From contig JBBRLG010000397.1 in NCBI GenBank assembly GCA_038231495.1, positions 1 through 7,080 on the forward strand: 7,080 bases of DNA. The letters run 5' to 3'. This stretch comes from JBBRLG01 sp038231495. Lineage in GTDB: Bacteria > Planctomycetota > Planctomycetia > Gemmatales > Gemmataceae. The notes beneath the pieces are model-generated. The model saw nothing but the letters and a program-made list of their open reading frames with translations, was not told the DNA's origin and did not search any database. This document shows positions 1 through 5,930 of this stretch, piece after piece (position 1 is the stretch's first letter; the number at the start of each line of letters is the position of its first letter). Position numbers and translations under genes: made by a program.

Positions 1-2143
1 GATCGCGCAGTGCTTGCCAGCGTTCCGCCAGCGACCGCACGTCCTCCTCCGGCATGTCCTTGAGGAAGGACGGGACGAACAGGGGCTGCAAGTGCCATTG
101 CCCCATCATTTCCACGGCCGATTGCACAAGCGTGGCGTCGAGGGCCGCGCCCGCCGGTCGGTCCTTGGTCAGCTTGAACAACAGCGGCGCCACCGTATCG
201 GTCGTCAGGTCCGCGTACTGCCGCCGTTTGTTTTTCAGCAGCAGAATCTGGCCCAGTGCCGTCGCACCGCTCAGGCGCGCCGAATCGGTAGACGCCGTTT
301 TGATCGCGTCGCCGAAGAAGGTTTCCGCGTCGTCGGTCGCATCGAGACTGAGGAAGACTTCCGCACAATAGAAGTCCCGCACCAGCGCCGCGGCCGTGCC
401 CTTGGGGTCCAACAGGTCGCGCAGCGTGGCGTCCACGATCGTGGGCTGCTGTCCGGCCGGCGGCGCGGCAGGCCGGGCCGGAAACGCCGCACGGAACTCG
501 GCAAGTTTTGTGCGGGCCTCGTCGTTTCGCCCCAACTTCGTCAAGCAGTAGTACTGGAAGAAGCGGAAGTCGCGCGGCTCCAACAACTCGCGGAGGAAGT
601 TGGGGTTGGACGACGGATCAACGGGTTTGGCCGCGGGCCAGTCCTTCTCGGCTTCCTCGTACCACTTCCAGGCCGTGGCGTAGTCGCGCTTCAGCAGGTA
701 ATAATGGCCGACCTGCGTTTTCTCCTGCGGACTGACCGCCAGCCAGCTAATCTGGCCGGTCGCCGGGTCGAAGAGTGCGGCCGGGTCGCCGCGGCGTAGG
801 CCGCCGCCCAGCAAAAGCCCGACGATTGACCGGTGCGTCGGGGCGAACGTGAACCACAGCGACAGCTTGTCTTCCTTCGGCGACCACTGCGGGAAGGTCA
901 CGCGCATTCCGGAAAAGACCTCGCGCCCCGCGTCAGCGCCCGCGCCGTCGGCAACGTAAACCACGTCGCGGGCGTGTTCTTCCGGCAGCAGGAGAAAGGC
1001 CCACTTGGCCCCTGCCGTCTCTGCATCGTCGGGCACGACGTAGGCCAGGCGATCGCCCGTCGCGTTCCAGCCGACGAACTGGCGTACCGGCCGGCGGTTG
1101 ACCGGAGCGGACAACGGCTGGCCTTGCCGGACGACGTGCAGCGTGGCGTTCGCGCCGCCGCGGACCACGCCGAGCCGTTCGCCGTCGCCGTTCCAGTGCA
1201 AATCGCGGAACGGCTCGGTGCCCTCCGCCACCGTCGCGACCGTCTGCCCCGCCAGCGTGGCCAGGCGCAGGACGTGCCGGCCGGCGTCCTTCTCACTCTT
1301 GCCCGGCGTCCACGTCGGAAAGGCGAACCGTTTTCCGTCCGGCGTCCAGGCCGGCCGCGTCGCCCGCAATTGCTCCAACGGCGACGGGAATTCGCCCTGC
1401 GCCAGCTCGCCCGATTGGGGGACGTGCCACCAGTCGTCGCCGCCGGGCTGCCCGACCCAGATGCCGTTGGTTTTCGGGGTCTGCGGGTCGGCGAGCACAC
1501 AGGTCAGGTTGTCGCCCGGCGTCCAGTCAAAGATCAGCGCGGCGGCGCTGTGGGGAAAAACGCGGCTCGACGTTTTCGCGGCGAGGTCGAAGGCGAACAG
1601 GCCGTGTTGCTTGCCGGTGCCGCGGTCCAGGTAGAGAATTCGGCCGCCCTTGGGGTGCCAGCGCACGGCCAGGTTGGCGGCGACATAGCCGACGTGGTCG
1701 CACGCCGCCTCGAAGAGCTTGGTCGGTGGCGGCGGCGGGTCGCCCGGCTTGTCCTCGTACAACCAACAGGTGTAGACGACCTCTTGCTGGAAGTAGACGT
1801 TGCCGGCAGGGTCGGGCTGGCCGCCGGGCAGCGGCAGGACGAAGGCGGTCTGCCCCTGGCCGGTACTGCGGGCGGTGGTGAAGATCACGCGCTTGCCGGC
1901 AGGTTCCCACAACGGCGAGCCGGTCGCGAGGACATCCGATCCGGGCTGGTAGATTTTGGTAAGCTTGCCGCCGTCCTTGTCGGCGAGGAAAACGCCTTCG
2001 CCGCCGTGCTGAAAGCCGACGGACCGGCCGTCTGCCGACCAGTTGATTGAACGGTCCTCGCGCACCGCGGGGCCGCAGCCTAACGGCAGCAAGAGGACGC
2101 CGAACCAAAGGGGCGCGCCCAAGCGGCGCAGGAGCGAGCGCAT
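1..2143 (-). CDS. Putative lipoprotein with TolB/WD40-like propeller repeats and TPR-like C-terminal region (3' end outside window)
   Basis: The frame is open without a stop from ATG at 2143 to the window edge (714 codons). GGGAGGAA lies about seven bases before the ATG, which fixes the start. Residues 1-23 form an export signal: two RR pairs, a hydrophobic core, then LPLGC with Cys23 as likely lipidation site; the -3 Pro and -2 Leu make this an imperfect lipobox. At least eight repeats of the 'W-x-P-x-G-x-R-hydrophobic' type follow near residues 33-44, 78-88, 160-171, 205-216, 264-275, 315-327, 358-369 and 418-430, as in TolB/PD40 beta-propellers. Residues 475-555 look helical and TPR-like (HYYLLKRDYATAWKWYEEAE). 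Propellers of this type usually mediate protein contacts; no catalytic residues are evident. I infer an envelope-anchored scaffold or sensor. Exact role unknown, and no partner gene is seen in the window. Confidence 0.85.
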   Translation of the reverse strand, partial: MRSLLRRLGAPLWFGVLLLPLGCGPAVREDRSINWSADGRSVGFQHGGEGVFLADKDGGKLTKIYQPGSDVLATGSPLWEPAGKRVIFTTARSTGQGQTAFVLPLPGGQPDPAGNVYFQQEVVYTCWLYEDKPGDPPPPPTKLFEAACDHVGYVAANLAVRWHPKGGRILYLDRGTGKQHGLFAFDLAAKTSSRVFPHSAAALIFDWTPGDNLTCVLADPQTPKTNGIWVGQPGGDDWWHVPQSGELAQGEFPSPLEQLRATRPAWTPDGKRFAFPTWTPGKSEKDAGRHVLRLATLAGQTVATVAEGTEPFRDLHWNGDGERLGVVRGGANATLHVVRQGQPLSAPVNRRPVRQFVGWNATGDRLAYVVPDDAETAGAKWAFLLLPEEHARDVVYVADGAGADAGREVFSGMRVTFPQWSPKEDKLSLWFTFAPTHRSIVGLLLGGGLRRGDPAALFDPATGQISWLAVSPQEKTQVGHYYLLKRDYATAWKWYEEAEKDWPAAKPVDPSSNPNFLRELLEPRDFRFFQYYCLTKLGRNDEARTKLAEFRAAFPARPAAPPAGQQPTIVDATLRDLLDPKGTAAALVRDFYCAEVFLSLDATDDAETFFGDAIKTASTDSARLSGATALGQILLLKNKRRQYADLTTDTVAPLLFKLTKDRPAGAALDATLVQSAVEMMGQWHLQPLFVPSFLKDMPEEDVRSLAERWQALRD

Positions 2144-2233
2144 CACAATTCCTCCCAGCGAGGTGTTGGAAATAGTCAAAGGGTGCAATCACGAGTGGTA
2201 CGACCCGGCCAGAAGAGTGATCCCGGAGGGGGC

Positions 2234-2264
2234 GATATATTCCCGAAAGATGCCGGAGAGTCAA
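2234..2264 (-). promoter_or_regulatory. Possible sigma-70 type promoter of the propeller lipoprotein gene
   Basis: On the minus strand TTGACT (2264-2259) matches five of six bases of the -35 consensus. TATATC (2239-2234) is a fair -10 box, but the spacer of 19 is longer than ideal. It would give a 5' leader of roughly 85 bases before the ATG at 2143. This is sequence resemblance only. Confidence 0.3.
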
Positions 2265-2293
2265 CGCTGGAGAAAAAGGTCCGTCCGGGTCGT

Positions 2294-2566
2294 TATACTC
2301 GCCGCGGCTTGGAAGGACACAAGCCCGAAGCGCAAGCGAGGGACGGTCCCTCGCTTGCGCTCTTTGAAGTTGCGCTTTTCGATTGGTTTTTGACGCAACT
2401 ACTTGTAGCAGAAACTCTTAACCTCGGGTAAGCGGCGCACCCATTTTGGCGATCTTGATGTCGAAAAACGCTGGTTTTGCTGAGGTTTTGTCACTCGGGA
2501 CCGCCAAAGGCGCAACTTCAAAGCTTGCGCTTCGGGCTTGTGTCAAGTTGCCCCGCGGTGAGTATA
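2294..2566. repeat. Long palindromic repeat, copy A, interrupted by a 162-bp insertion
   Basis: The element starts with TATACTC (2294-2300) and ends with GAGTATA (2560-2566). The left arm 2316-2344 and the start of the right arm 2346-2361 pair around base 2345. The right arm breaks off at 2361 and resumes at 2532. Joining the two parts gives a right arm that pairs with the left over 29 of 29 bases, followed by an outer pair of CCGCGG/TATACTC-type ends. Two more copies lie at 4987 and 5994. Palindromes like this are dispersed between genes in Gemmata-type genomes; whether they act as transcript stabilisers, terminators or structural DNA is not shown here. Confidence 0.85.
2362..2523. mobile_element. 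MITE-like 162-bp insertion with 14-bp terminal inverted repeats and 8-bp target duplication
   Basis: The left end is CTTTGAAGTTGCGC (2362-2375). The right end is its exact reverse complement (2510-2523), with TTT also shared one base further in. CTTGCGCT flanks both sides (2354-2361 and 2524-2531), as expected of a target-site duplication. Removing the element plus one duplicate rebuilds an intact palindrome arm, so the empty site can be read directly. The interior is visibly more AT-rich than neighbouring genes and has no transposase, so it would have moved only with help from another element. Several IS families make 8-bp duplications and I cannot assign one. Confidence 0.75.
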
Positions 2567-2588
2567 GCCACAGAGGAAAGGCAAAAGG

Positions 2589-2673
2589 CAAGGCGAGCCG
2601 GGGACGAAAGCCCCCGGTGGGAGTTTCCGCCTAAGCGCCTGGCACCGGGGACTTTCGTCCCCGGCGCGCCTTG
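2589..2673. repeat. Second palindromic repeat family: inverted pair of CCGGGGAC hairpin units
   Basis: Two 31-base arms (2589-2619 and 2643-2673) are reverse complements with two mismatches, separated by 23 bases. Each arm is itself a hairpin: 2645-2664 folds as CCGGGGAC, loop TTTC, GTCCCCGG, and 2598-2617 is a weaker version. An inverted pair of self-complementary units resembles the BIME arrangement of bacterial REP sequences. It shares no sequence with the TATACTC family just upstream. Confidence 0.7.
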
Positions 2674-2716
2674 GGTTTTGAAACCGCTTCCTGGCTCCGT
2701 TCCCGCGCAGCTGCCC

Positions 2717-2746
2717 TTGCACGCCGGCCGACGGACGGGGTATACC
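2717..2746 (+). promoter_or_regulatory. Possible promoter of the arginase-like gene
   Basis: TTGCAC (2717-2722) and TATACC (2741-2746) are separated by 18 bases and would start transcription near 2754, about 57 bases before the ATG. Each box is only a partial match. The inverted repeat 2732-2769 overlaps the -10 region and could be an operator or a leader hairpin. Confidence 0.25.
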
Positions 2747-2810
2747 TCTGCATCCCCGCGCCCCGTCCGCGCCGACGCTCCGGCGCAACCCAATTCCGGG
2801 AGACCACGCA

Positions 2811-3782
2811 ATGGACCTGCGCATCCTCGACCTCGACGGCGGCGTGACCGCCCAACGCGCCCTGCTCCGCCACCGGCCCGACGTCGTACCCGCCGGCGAT
2901 TGGGGGCCGCGCCTCCGCCTGGCGTGCAGCTTCGCACGTTTCCGCCGGTTCGAGCGGGAATTGGCCGAGCGCCTCGGTTCGCCGTACGACGACGCCCCCC
3001 ACCTGACGCTGTACGGCTCGGGCGACTTTCATCACGTCAGCCTGGCCCTCGTGGCCCGACAGACGCAGCCCTTCAACCTGCTCGTCGTGGACAACCACCC
3101 CGACTGGATGACGCGCTTGCCGTTCTTGCACTGCGGCACCTGGCTGTACCACGCCAGCCGGCTGCCAATGGTCCAAAACGTCTACCACGTCGGCGGCGAC
3201 GTGGATTTCGACAACGCCTTTCACTGGCTGGCCCCGTGGCGGCGGCTACGGTCGGGGCAAATCACCGTCCTGCCCGCCGTGCGTCGCTTCCGGGGCCGGG
3301 CCTGGGACCGCGTGCCCCACGAGCCGCTGCGGCCCGCGGCCGCCGAACGGCTGACGGCCTCCCGGCTCGAAGGCTTGCTAGAGCCGCACCGCGCCGACCT
3401 GGGGCAATGGCCGTTGTATGTATCGCTCGACAAGGACGTGATGGGTACGCCCGAAGCGGTGGTGAACTGGGACTCGGGCCACCTGGATTTGGAAGAAGTG
3501 CAGACGGTGCTGGACGGCTTCCGCGAGGCGGCGGGCGACCGGCTGGCGGGCATGGACGTGGTCGGCGACTGGTCGCCGGTGCGCGTGCAAGGCTGGTTCC
3601 GGCAGTTGTTCCACCTGACCGAGCACCCCGCCCTGACAACGACGCCGGGCGAGGCCCGCCGTTGCAACGAGCGCACCAACCAGATGCTGCTGGCCGCGGC
3701 GGGCGTTACCTGGCGGGAAGCGGCGGCCGTGGGGACAAATGCCGTGGCGTCCGCGAGCCGTCCCGAGGGGAGTCGCAGATGA
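2811..3782 (+). CDS. Arginase/ureohydrolase-fold family protein
   Basis: 323 residues, close to the usual 300-330 of the family. The ATG has GGGAG eight bases upstream. Ureohydrolases bind two Mn ions through three motifs (GGDHS, DAHxD, SxDxDxxDP). Divergent forms occur here in the right order and spacing: GSGDFHH (69-75), DNHPD (94-98) and SLDKD (205-209). The six ligands could thus be His74 or His75, Asp94, His96, Asp98, Asp207 and Asp209. MDVVGDWSP (248-256) matches the position of the family's late 'DIVEVNP' motif but lacks its usual Glu. Known members hydrolyse arginine, agmatine, formiminoglutamate or related guanidino compounds; the substrate-recognition loops here do not let me choose. 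No amino-acid catabolic gene is adjacent, so the gene probably stands alone. Confident of fold, not of substrate. Confidence 0.8.
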   Translation: MDLRILDLDGGVTAQRALLRHRPDVVPAGDWGPRLRLACSFARFRRFERELAERLGSPYDDAPHLTLYGSGDFHHVSLALVARQTQPFNLLVVDNHPDWMTRLPFLHCGTWLYHASRLPMVQNVYHVGGDVDFDNAFHWLAPWRRLRSGQITVLPAVRRFRGRAWDRVPHEPLRPAAAERLTASRLEGLLEPHRADLGQWPLYVSLDKDVMGTPEAVVNWDSGHLDLEEVQTVLDGFREAAGDRLAGMDVVGDWSPVRVQGWFRQLFHLTEHPALTTTPGEARRCNERTNQMLLAAAGVTWREAAAVGTNAVASASRPEGSRR

Positions 3783-3804
3783 TCGACCGGCGAAGTGCCG
3801 GCCA

Positions 3805-3833
3805 TTGATTTGCCACGCTGGACCGGGTAAATT
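3805..3833 (+). promoter_or_regulatory. Possible promoter of the DUF29/toxin-antitoxin operon
   Basis: TTGATT (3805-3810) and TAAATT (3828-3833) have an ideal 17-base spacer and four of six consensus matches each. Transcription would start near 3840, about 98 bases before the DUF29 start. The 155-base gap 3783-3937 also holds a short inverted repeat TACCG/CGGTA around 3894-3907 but no other gene. Confidence 0.35.
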
Positions 3834-3937
3834 ACGGATAGCCGGTGGACAAAAATCCGCCTCACGCGGCGTGTTCGCGGTGGTTGAGCGCTTACCGTAC
3901 GCGGTAGTGGATTCTTTTCGCGATTCGAGGTCCGTCG

Positions 3938-4426
3938 ATGGTCAAGACAGAGGCGTTGCCCTTGAGTCTGCTCTACGAGCGTGACGAGACGGCATGGCTG
4001 GAGGCGATGGCGGCGCTGGTCGCCGAAGGCCGCCTTGCGGAGATCGATCGGCGAAACCTCAGTGAGTACCTTTCCGACATGGCCAAGCGCGATCGGCGGG
4101 AGGTGACGAGCCGGTTGGGCGTCCTCATCGCCCACCTGTTGAAGTGGCGACATCAGCCGGGCCGGCGGTCGGGGAGTTGGCGCGAGACCGTCGAAGTCCA
4201 GCGTCAGGAACTAGCCGAACTGCTCGAAAGCGGTACCCTCCAGAACCACGCGTCGGAGGTGTTGGGTAAGACCTACGCGAATGGGGTTCGCCAGGCAGTT
4301 GCCGAAACGGGATTGGCGGAGGCGGTCTTTCCGTCGGCTTGCCCGTTTACCTTGGAAGAGGTGTTGGCCGAACCGCTGGAAGGAGACGCCGCCTTCCGCG
4401 GAGTTGCAACGGATGACGTAAATTGA
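3938..4426 (+). CDS. DUF29 family protein
   Basis: 162 residues. The ATG follows GAGG by seven bases. The family signature is present through most of the length: LYERDETAWLE (12-22), NLSEYLSDM (40-48), LIAHLLKWRHQP (63-74), SWRETVEVQRQEL (80-92) and FPSACPFTLEEVL (131-143). DUF29 proteins are small, mainly helical and of unknown function; they are often multicopy in cyanobacteria and planctomycetes. The protein has no signal peptide or membrane segment and is probably cytoplasmic. Its stop lies 22 bases before the antitoxin start, so all three genes are probably co-transcribed. The placement suggests a link to the toxin-antitoxin pair, but this may also be chance operon membership. Confidence 0.9.
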   Translation: MVKTEALPLSLLYERDETAWLEAMAALVAEGRLAEIDRRNLSEYLSDMAKRDRREVTSRLGVLIAHLLKWRHQPGRRSGSWRETVEVQRQELAELLESGTLQNHASEVLGKTYANGVRQAVAETGLAEAVFPSACPFTLEEVLAEPLEGDAAFRGVATDDVN

Positions 4427-4448
4427 TCGCGCCGACAAGGGAGATACC

Positions 4449-4691
4449 ATGACGAGGATCACCGTCGATCCCGCTATGCAGGCCAAGCTTCACAACCTTG
4501 AGGAGCCGATGGAACTTTTCGACGAAAAGGGCCGTTGCCTGGGTCGTTTTTCTCCGGCCTCCACCCTGAACGGCGCTCTGTACGAAGATGTGGAAGTCCC
4601 GGTAACGCCGGAGGACGTGCAACGCCTTCTTCGGCAGCCACCCGGACGGCCTCTTGCGGAGATACTGGCGGACCTGGAAAAACAGCCATAA
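4449..4691 (+). CDS. Small antitoxin-like protein upstream of a RelE/ParE-like toxin
   Basis: 80 residues; AAGGGAG ends five bases before the ATG. Residues 1-35 (MTRITVDPAMQAKL... ELFDEKGRCLGRF) look like a small beta-rich N-terminal domain. The conserved-looking tail PEDVQRLLRQPPGRPLAEILADLEK (54-78) is helical and suits a toxin-binding segment. I do not recognise a named DNA-binding family, though short proteins of this layout precede RelE/ParE-type genes in planctomycetes. The stop TAA (4689-4691) overlaps the expected toxin start in the pattern ATAA. Antitoxin identity rests mainly on size and position. Confidence 0.75.
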   Translation: MTRITVDPAMQAKLHNLEEPMELFDEKGRCLGRFSPASTLNGALYEDVEVPVTPEDVQRLLRQPPGRPLAEILADLEKQP

Positions 4692-4951
4692 AGTACACGG
4701 TGCTGTGGGCCGGGGAAGCCGAACAACGCCTCGCAGCCTTGTGGAATAAGGCAACCAATCGCCAGGCCATCACCACGGCGGCTGACGCCATTGATAAGCA
4801 GCTCAACCTCGATCTCGAAACCGTCGGCGAATCGCGGCCCGATGGGACGCGCATTTTGCTTGTTCCACCTTTGGGCATTCTTTTTACCGTCACTGAACTG
4901 GATCGAATCGTATCCGTGCTCACCGTTTGGCTATACAAGAAGCGAACCTGA
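4688..4951 (+). CDS. RelE/ParE-like toxin gene with ATA in place of its expected start codon
   Basis: 87 residues from the ATA at 4688. The pattern is RelE/ParE-like: an N-terminal strand (KYTVLWAGEAEQRL), a helical pair (LAALWNKA..., AITTAADAIDKQL), then VGESRPDGTRILLVPPLG (46-63) and a final strand SVLTVWLY. Such toxins cleave ribosome-bound mRNA or poison gyrase; catalytic residues cannot be assigned. The natural start overlaps the antitoxin stop, and the bases there are ATAAAG. An ancestral ATGAAG would give Met-Lys-Tyr and a TGA antitoxin stop, so one G-to-A change would turn ATG into ATA and TGA into TAA. A GTG at 4700 could start an 83-residue form, and an upstream ATG at 4535 exists but lies wholly inside the antitoxin gene in another frame. 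Translation is thus probably weak, re-initiated, or lost. Confidence 0.65.
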   Translation: MKYTVLWAGEAEQRLAALWNKATNRQAITTAADAIDKQLNLDLETVGESRPDGTRILLVPPLGILFTVTELDRIVSVLTVWLYKKRT

Positions 4952-4986
4952 GTTGCCTGACGGCTGCCGGCGAGGCGTCGTGGAGT

Positions 4987-5061
4987 TATACTCGCCGCGG
5001 GACAATGTGGCACAAGCCCGAAGCGCCAGCGAGGGACCGGCCCTCGCTGGCGCTTCGGGCT
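4987..5061. repeat. Long palindromic repeat, copy B, right arm truncated
   Basis: It begins with TATACTC (4987-4993). The central hairpin has a perfect 21-bp stem (5015-5035 with 5041-5061) and loop ACCGG. Where copies A and C read GCGCAAGCG, this copy reads GCGCCAGCG, and the opposite arm carries the matching change. After 5061 the expected right end (CTTGTGTC ... GAGTATA) is missing. It lies 35 bases after the toxin stop, so it may end or protect the operon transcript, although no T-run follows. Confidence 0.8.
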
Positions 5062-5114
5062 CTTCTGAAAATAGGCCATCGCCTGGACAGACGATCACAA
5101 GCCCAGCCCCATTT

Positions 5115-5507
5115 TCATCCGTCGGGGGGTCGCGCAGCAACATGACCACTTGTGTCCAGTTGACCCGCGTCTTCAGCCGGCATTATCTGGCCGAATTGCT
5201 CACCCTCGTTCCGGGCGTGAAGGACGGCATCATCGGCGGTGAGATGGAGGGCGTGGGCCTCCTGTTCTTCCTCTTCGGGCGCGTCCTCTTCTTCGTCCGG
5301 TTCCGGCCTGCGGGGGCGGCACCGCGCGGTGGGAGTCGGTTCGGCAACAATACCCTCCGGTTCGGATTCGGGTTCCGGTTCGGGCGGTGCCTCCGCCGCG
5401 GCTGTGAACGACGTTTTACATTTGGGGCACCTCACGGTCTTGCCCAGCAAGGTGTCGGGGACACGCAACCCGGCGTTGCACGAGGGACAGCGGATTTGTT
5501 CGGGCAT
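5115..5507 (-). CDS. Zinc-ribbon protein with acidic linker, apparently truncated and with a foreign C-terminus
   Basis: 130 residues from ATG 5507, chosen because the zinc ribbon begins at once; the frame remains open to an ATG at 5618, but the added 37 residues look unconserved. The Shine-Dalgarno match is weak. Cys7-x2-Cys10 and Cys27-x2-Cys30 (RCPSC ... VRCPKC) make an MJ0042-like zinc ribbon common in planctomycetes. Residues 41-82 are Pro/Glu-rich, then strongly acidic (PDEEEDAPEEEEQ). Relatives usually continue into membrane segments or a further domain. Here residues 83-130 have no such feature and read antisense through a possible phosphorylase-gene fragment and a palindrome fragment. 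The gene may be a truncated allele still making a small soluble protein, or decaying. It is transcribed away from the sigma-54 site and the 28-codon ORF. Confidence 0.65.
   Translation of the reverse strand: MPEQIRCPSCNAGLRVPDTLLGKTVRCPKCKTSFTAAAEAPPEPEPESEPEGIVAEPTPTARCRPRRPEPDEEEDAPEEEEQEAHALHLTADDAVLHARNEGEQFGQIMPAEDAGQLDTSGHVAARPPDG
5149..5169. repeat. Detached fragment of the TATACTC palindrome right arm
   Basis: These 21 bases match the outer right arm of copy A (2537-2557) at 19 positions (CTTGTGTC, seven variable bases, CCCGCG). The fragment may be the missing end of copy B, displaced by the 87 bases at 5062-5148, or the remnant of another copy. CACAAGCCC at 5096-5104 resembles the matching left arm. 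The fragment lies inside the 3' part of the zinc-ribbon gene. Confidence 0.45.
5175..5264 (+). pseudogene. Possible remnant of a nucleoside phosphorylase/MTA-SAH nucleosidase-like gene
   Basis: Read on the plus strand, these 30 codons end in GGEMEGVGLL (5235-5264), preceded by YLAELLTLVPGVKDGII. This is close to the GGEMEGAGL segment in members of the nucleoside phosphorylase superfamily, where the Glu-Met-Glu binds the ribose. Upstream the frame runs into a palindrome fragment and downstream into the antisense of the zinc-ribbon gene, so only a fragment would survive. The match is short and could be chance. Confidence 0.35.
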
Positions 5508-5580
5508 GGGAAGCTCGTAGGTGAATGCGACCCTCACGGCGAGGGCTGAAAGGGCATGACGGCGGTTGAGTCGTGCCTTG

Positions 5581-5610
5581 AGTATAGTCGGACGGCAGTG
5601 GTCGGGGCAA
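5581..5610 (-). promoter_or_regulatory. Possible promoter of the zinc-ribbon gene
   Basis: On the minus strand TTGCCC (5610-5605) and TATACT (5586-5581) are 18 bases apart; the -10 box has five of six consensus bases. It would give a leader of about 65 bases. The -10 box reads TATACTC, the same word that ends the long palindromes, so it could instead be a lone repeat end. Confidence 0.3.
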
Positions 5611-5798
5611 GGAAACACGGCCTCAATTTCGTTGGCGTGCCCTGCCGCTTCTTACAACCGATCCGGGTCGATCTTACAAAGAAACAGGCGTTCCTTTCAA
5701 AGCACAACTTGCGGCGCAAGGCGGATCGTCGAACTTGTCTGAACCTAATCCTCAAGCAGCAAATCAGTTGCGTAAACGCCGTTGCTCGAAGCTGCTTT

Positions 5799-5814
5799 TG
5801 GCACGACGATTGCT
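5799..5814 (+). promoter_or_regulatory. Sigma-54 (RpoN) type -24/-12 promoter
   Basis: TGGCACG-N4-TTGCT fits the sigma-54 consensus fully, with the -24 GG (5800-5801) and -12 GC (5812-5813) exactly ten bases apart. Transcription would start near 5825, some 106 bases before the 28-codon ORF at 5931. Sigma-54 promoters need an enhancer-binding activator at upstream sites; the palindrome at 5708-5720, about 80 bases upstream, is a candidate. The match is strong on its own, but a single motif can occur by chance. Confidence 0.5.
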
Positions 5815-5930
5815 TAATGGCCAAACACGCTATCGAACTTGAGTGTGACCTTGTGCGGCCAACCGGGATGGCCCGGCAAGGGTTTGATCCGATTACCTCT
5901 GAAATATACCTTTAACGGAGGGAACAAGGG

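Larger units (their letters stand above)
2144..2810. other. Gene-free, repeat-dense region between divergent genes
   Basis: These 667 bases separate the minus-strand lipoprotein gene from the plus-strand arginase-like gene. They hold a possible lipoprotein promoter, palindrome copy A with its insertion, the CCGGGGAC inverted pair, and a further inverted repeat (CGGACGGGG at 2732-2740, CCCCGTCCG at 2761-2769). Open frames crossing the region are translations of the repeats and have no ribosome binding site or recognisable domain. Confidence 0.75.
5508..5930. other. Divergent intergenic region of lower GC, no convincing gene
   Basis: The 423 bases between the zinc-ribbon start and the 28-codon ORF are less GC-rich than the genes. 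A plus-strand frame of 119 codons (5556-5915) exists, but it has mixed codon use, no strong ribosome binding site and no family I recognise. The region holds a possible zinc-ribbon promoter, a sigma-54 promoter match, the perfect palindrome CTTGCGGCGCAAG (5708-5720) and the inverted pair AAGCAGC (5754-5760) / GCTGCTT (5791-5797). The last two could be activator sites but are unproven. Confidence 0.55.

Noticed and set aside
14..2050. Long plus-strand open frames opposite the lipoprotein gene
   Set aside because: They are Arg/Pro/Gly-rich antisense readings of a high-GC gene, with no domain. The minus-strand frame has a start signal, export signal and propeller repeats.
2293..2673. CRISPR array or tandem-repeat locus
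   Set aside because: The repeats are inverted, belong to two different families and are not evenly spaced; no cas-like gene is near.
3787..3801. CCGGC/GCCGG hairpin just after the arginase-like gene as a terminator
   Set aside because: The stem has only five base pairs and no T-run follows.
2477..3808. 443-codon plus-strand frame spanning repeats and the arginase-like gene in another frame
   Set aside because: It translates repeat sequence and then an alternative frame of the arginase-like gene; the product is Arg/Pro/Ala-rich and without a domain.
3221..4153. 310-codon minus-strand frame across the arginase-like and DUF29 genes
   Set aside because: It overlaps two well-supported plus-strand genes, has no recognisable domain and is antisense high-GC sequence.
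5556..5915. 119-codon plus-strand frame before the 28-codon ORF
   Set aside because: There is no strong ribosome binding site, codon use is unlike that of the neighbours, no family is recognised and it contains the sigma-54 motif. It could still be a small gene, but the evidence is insufficient.
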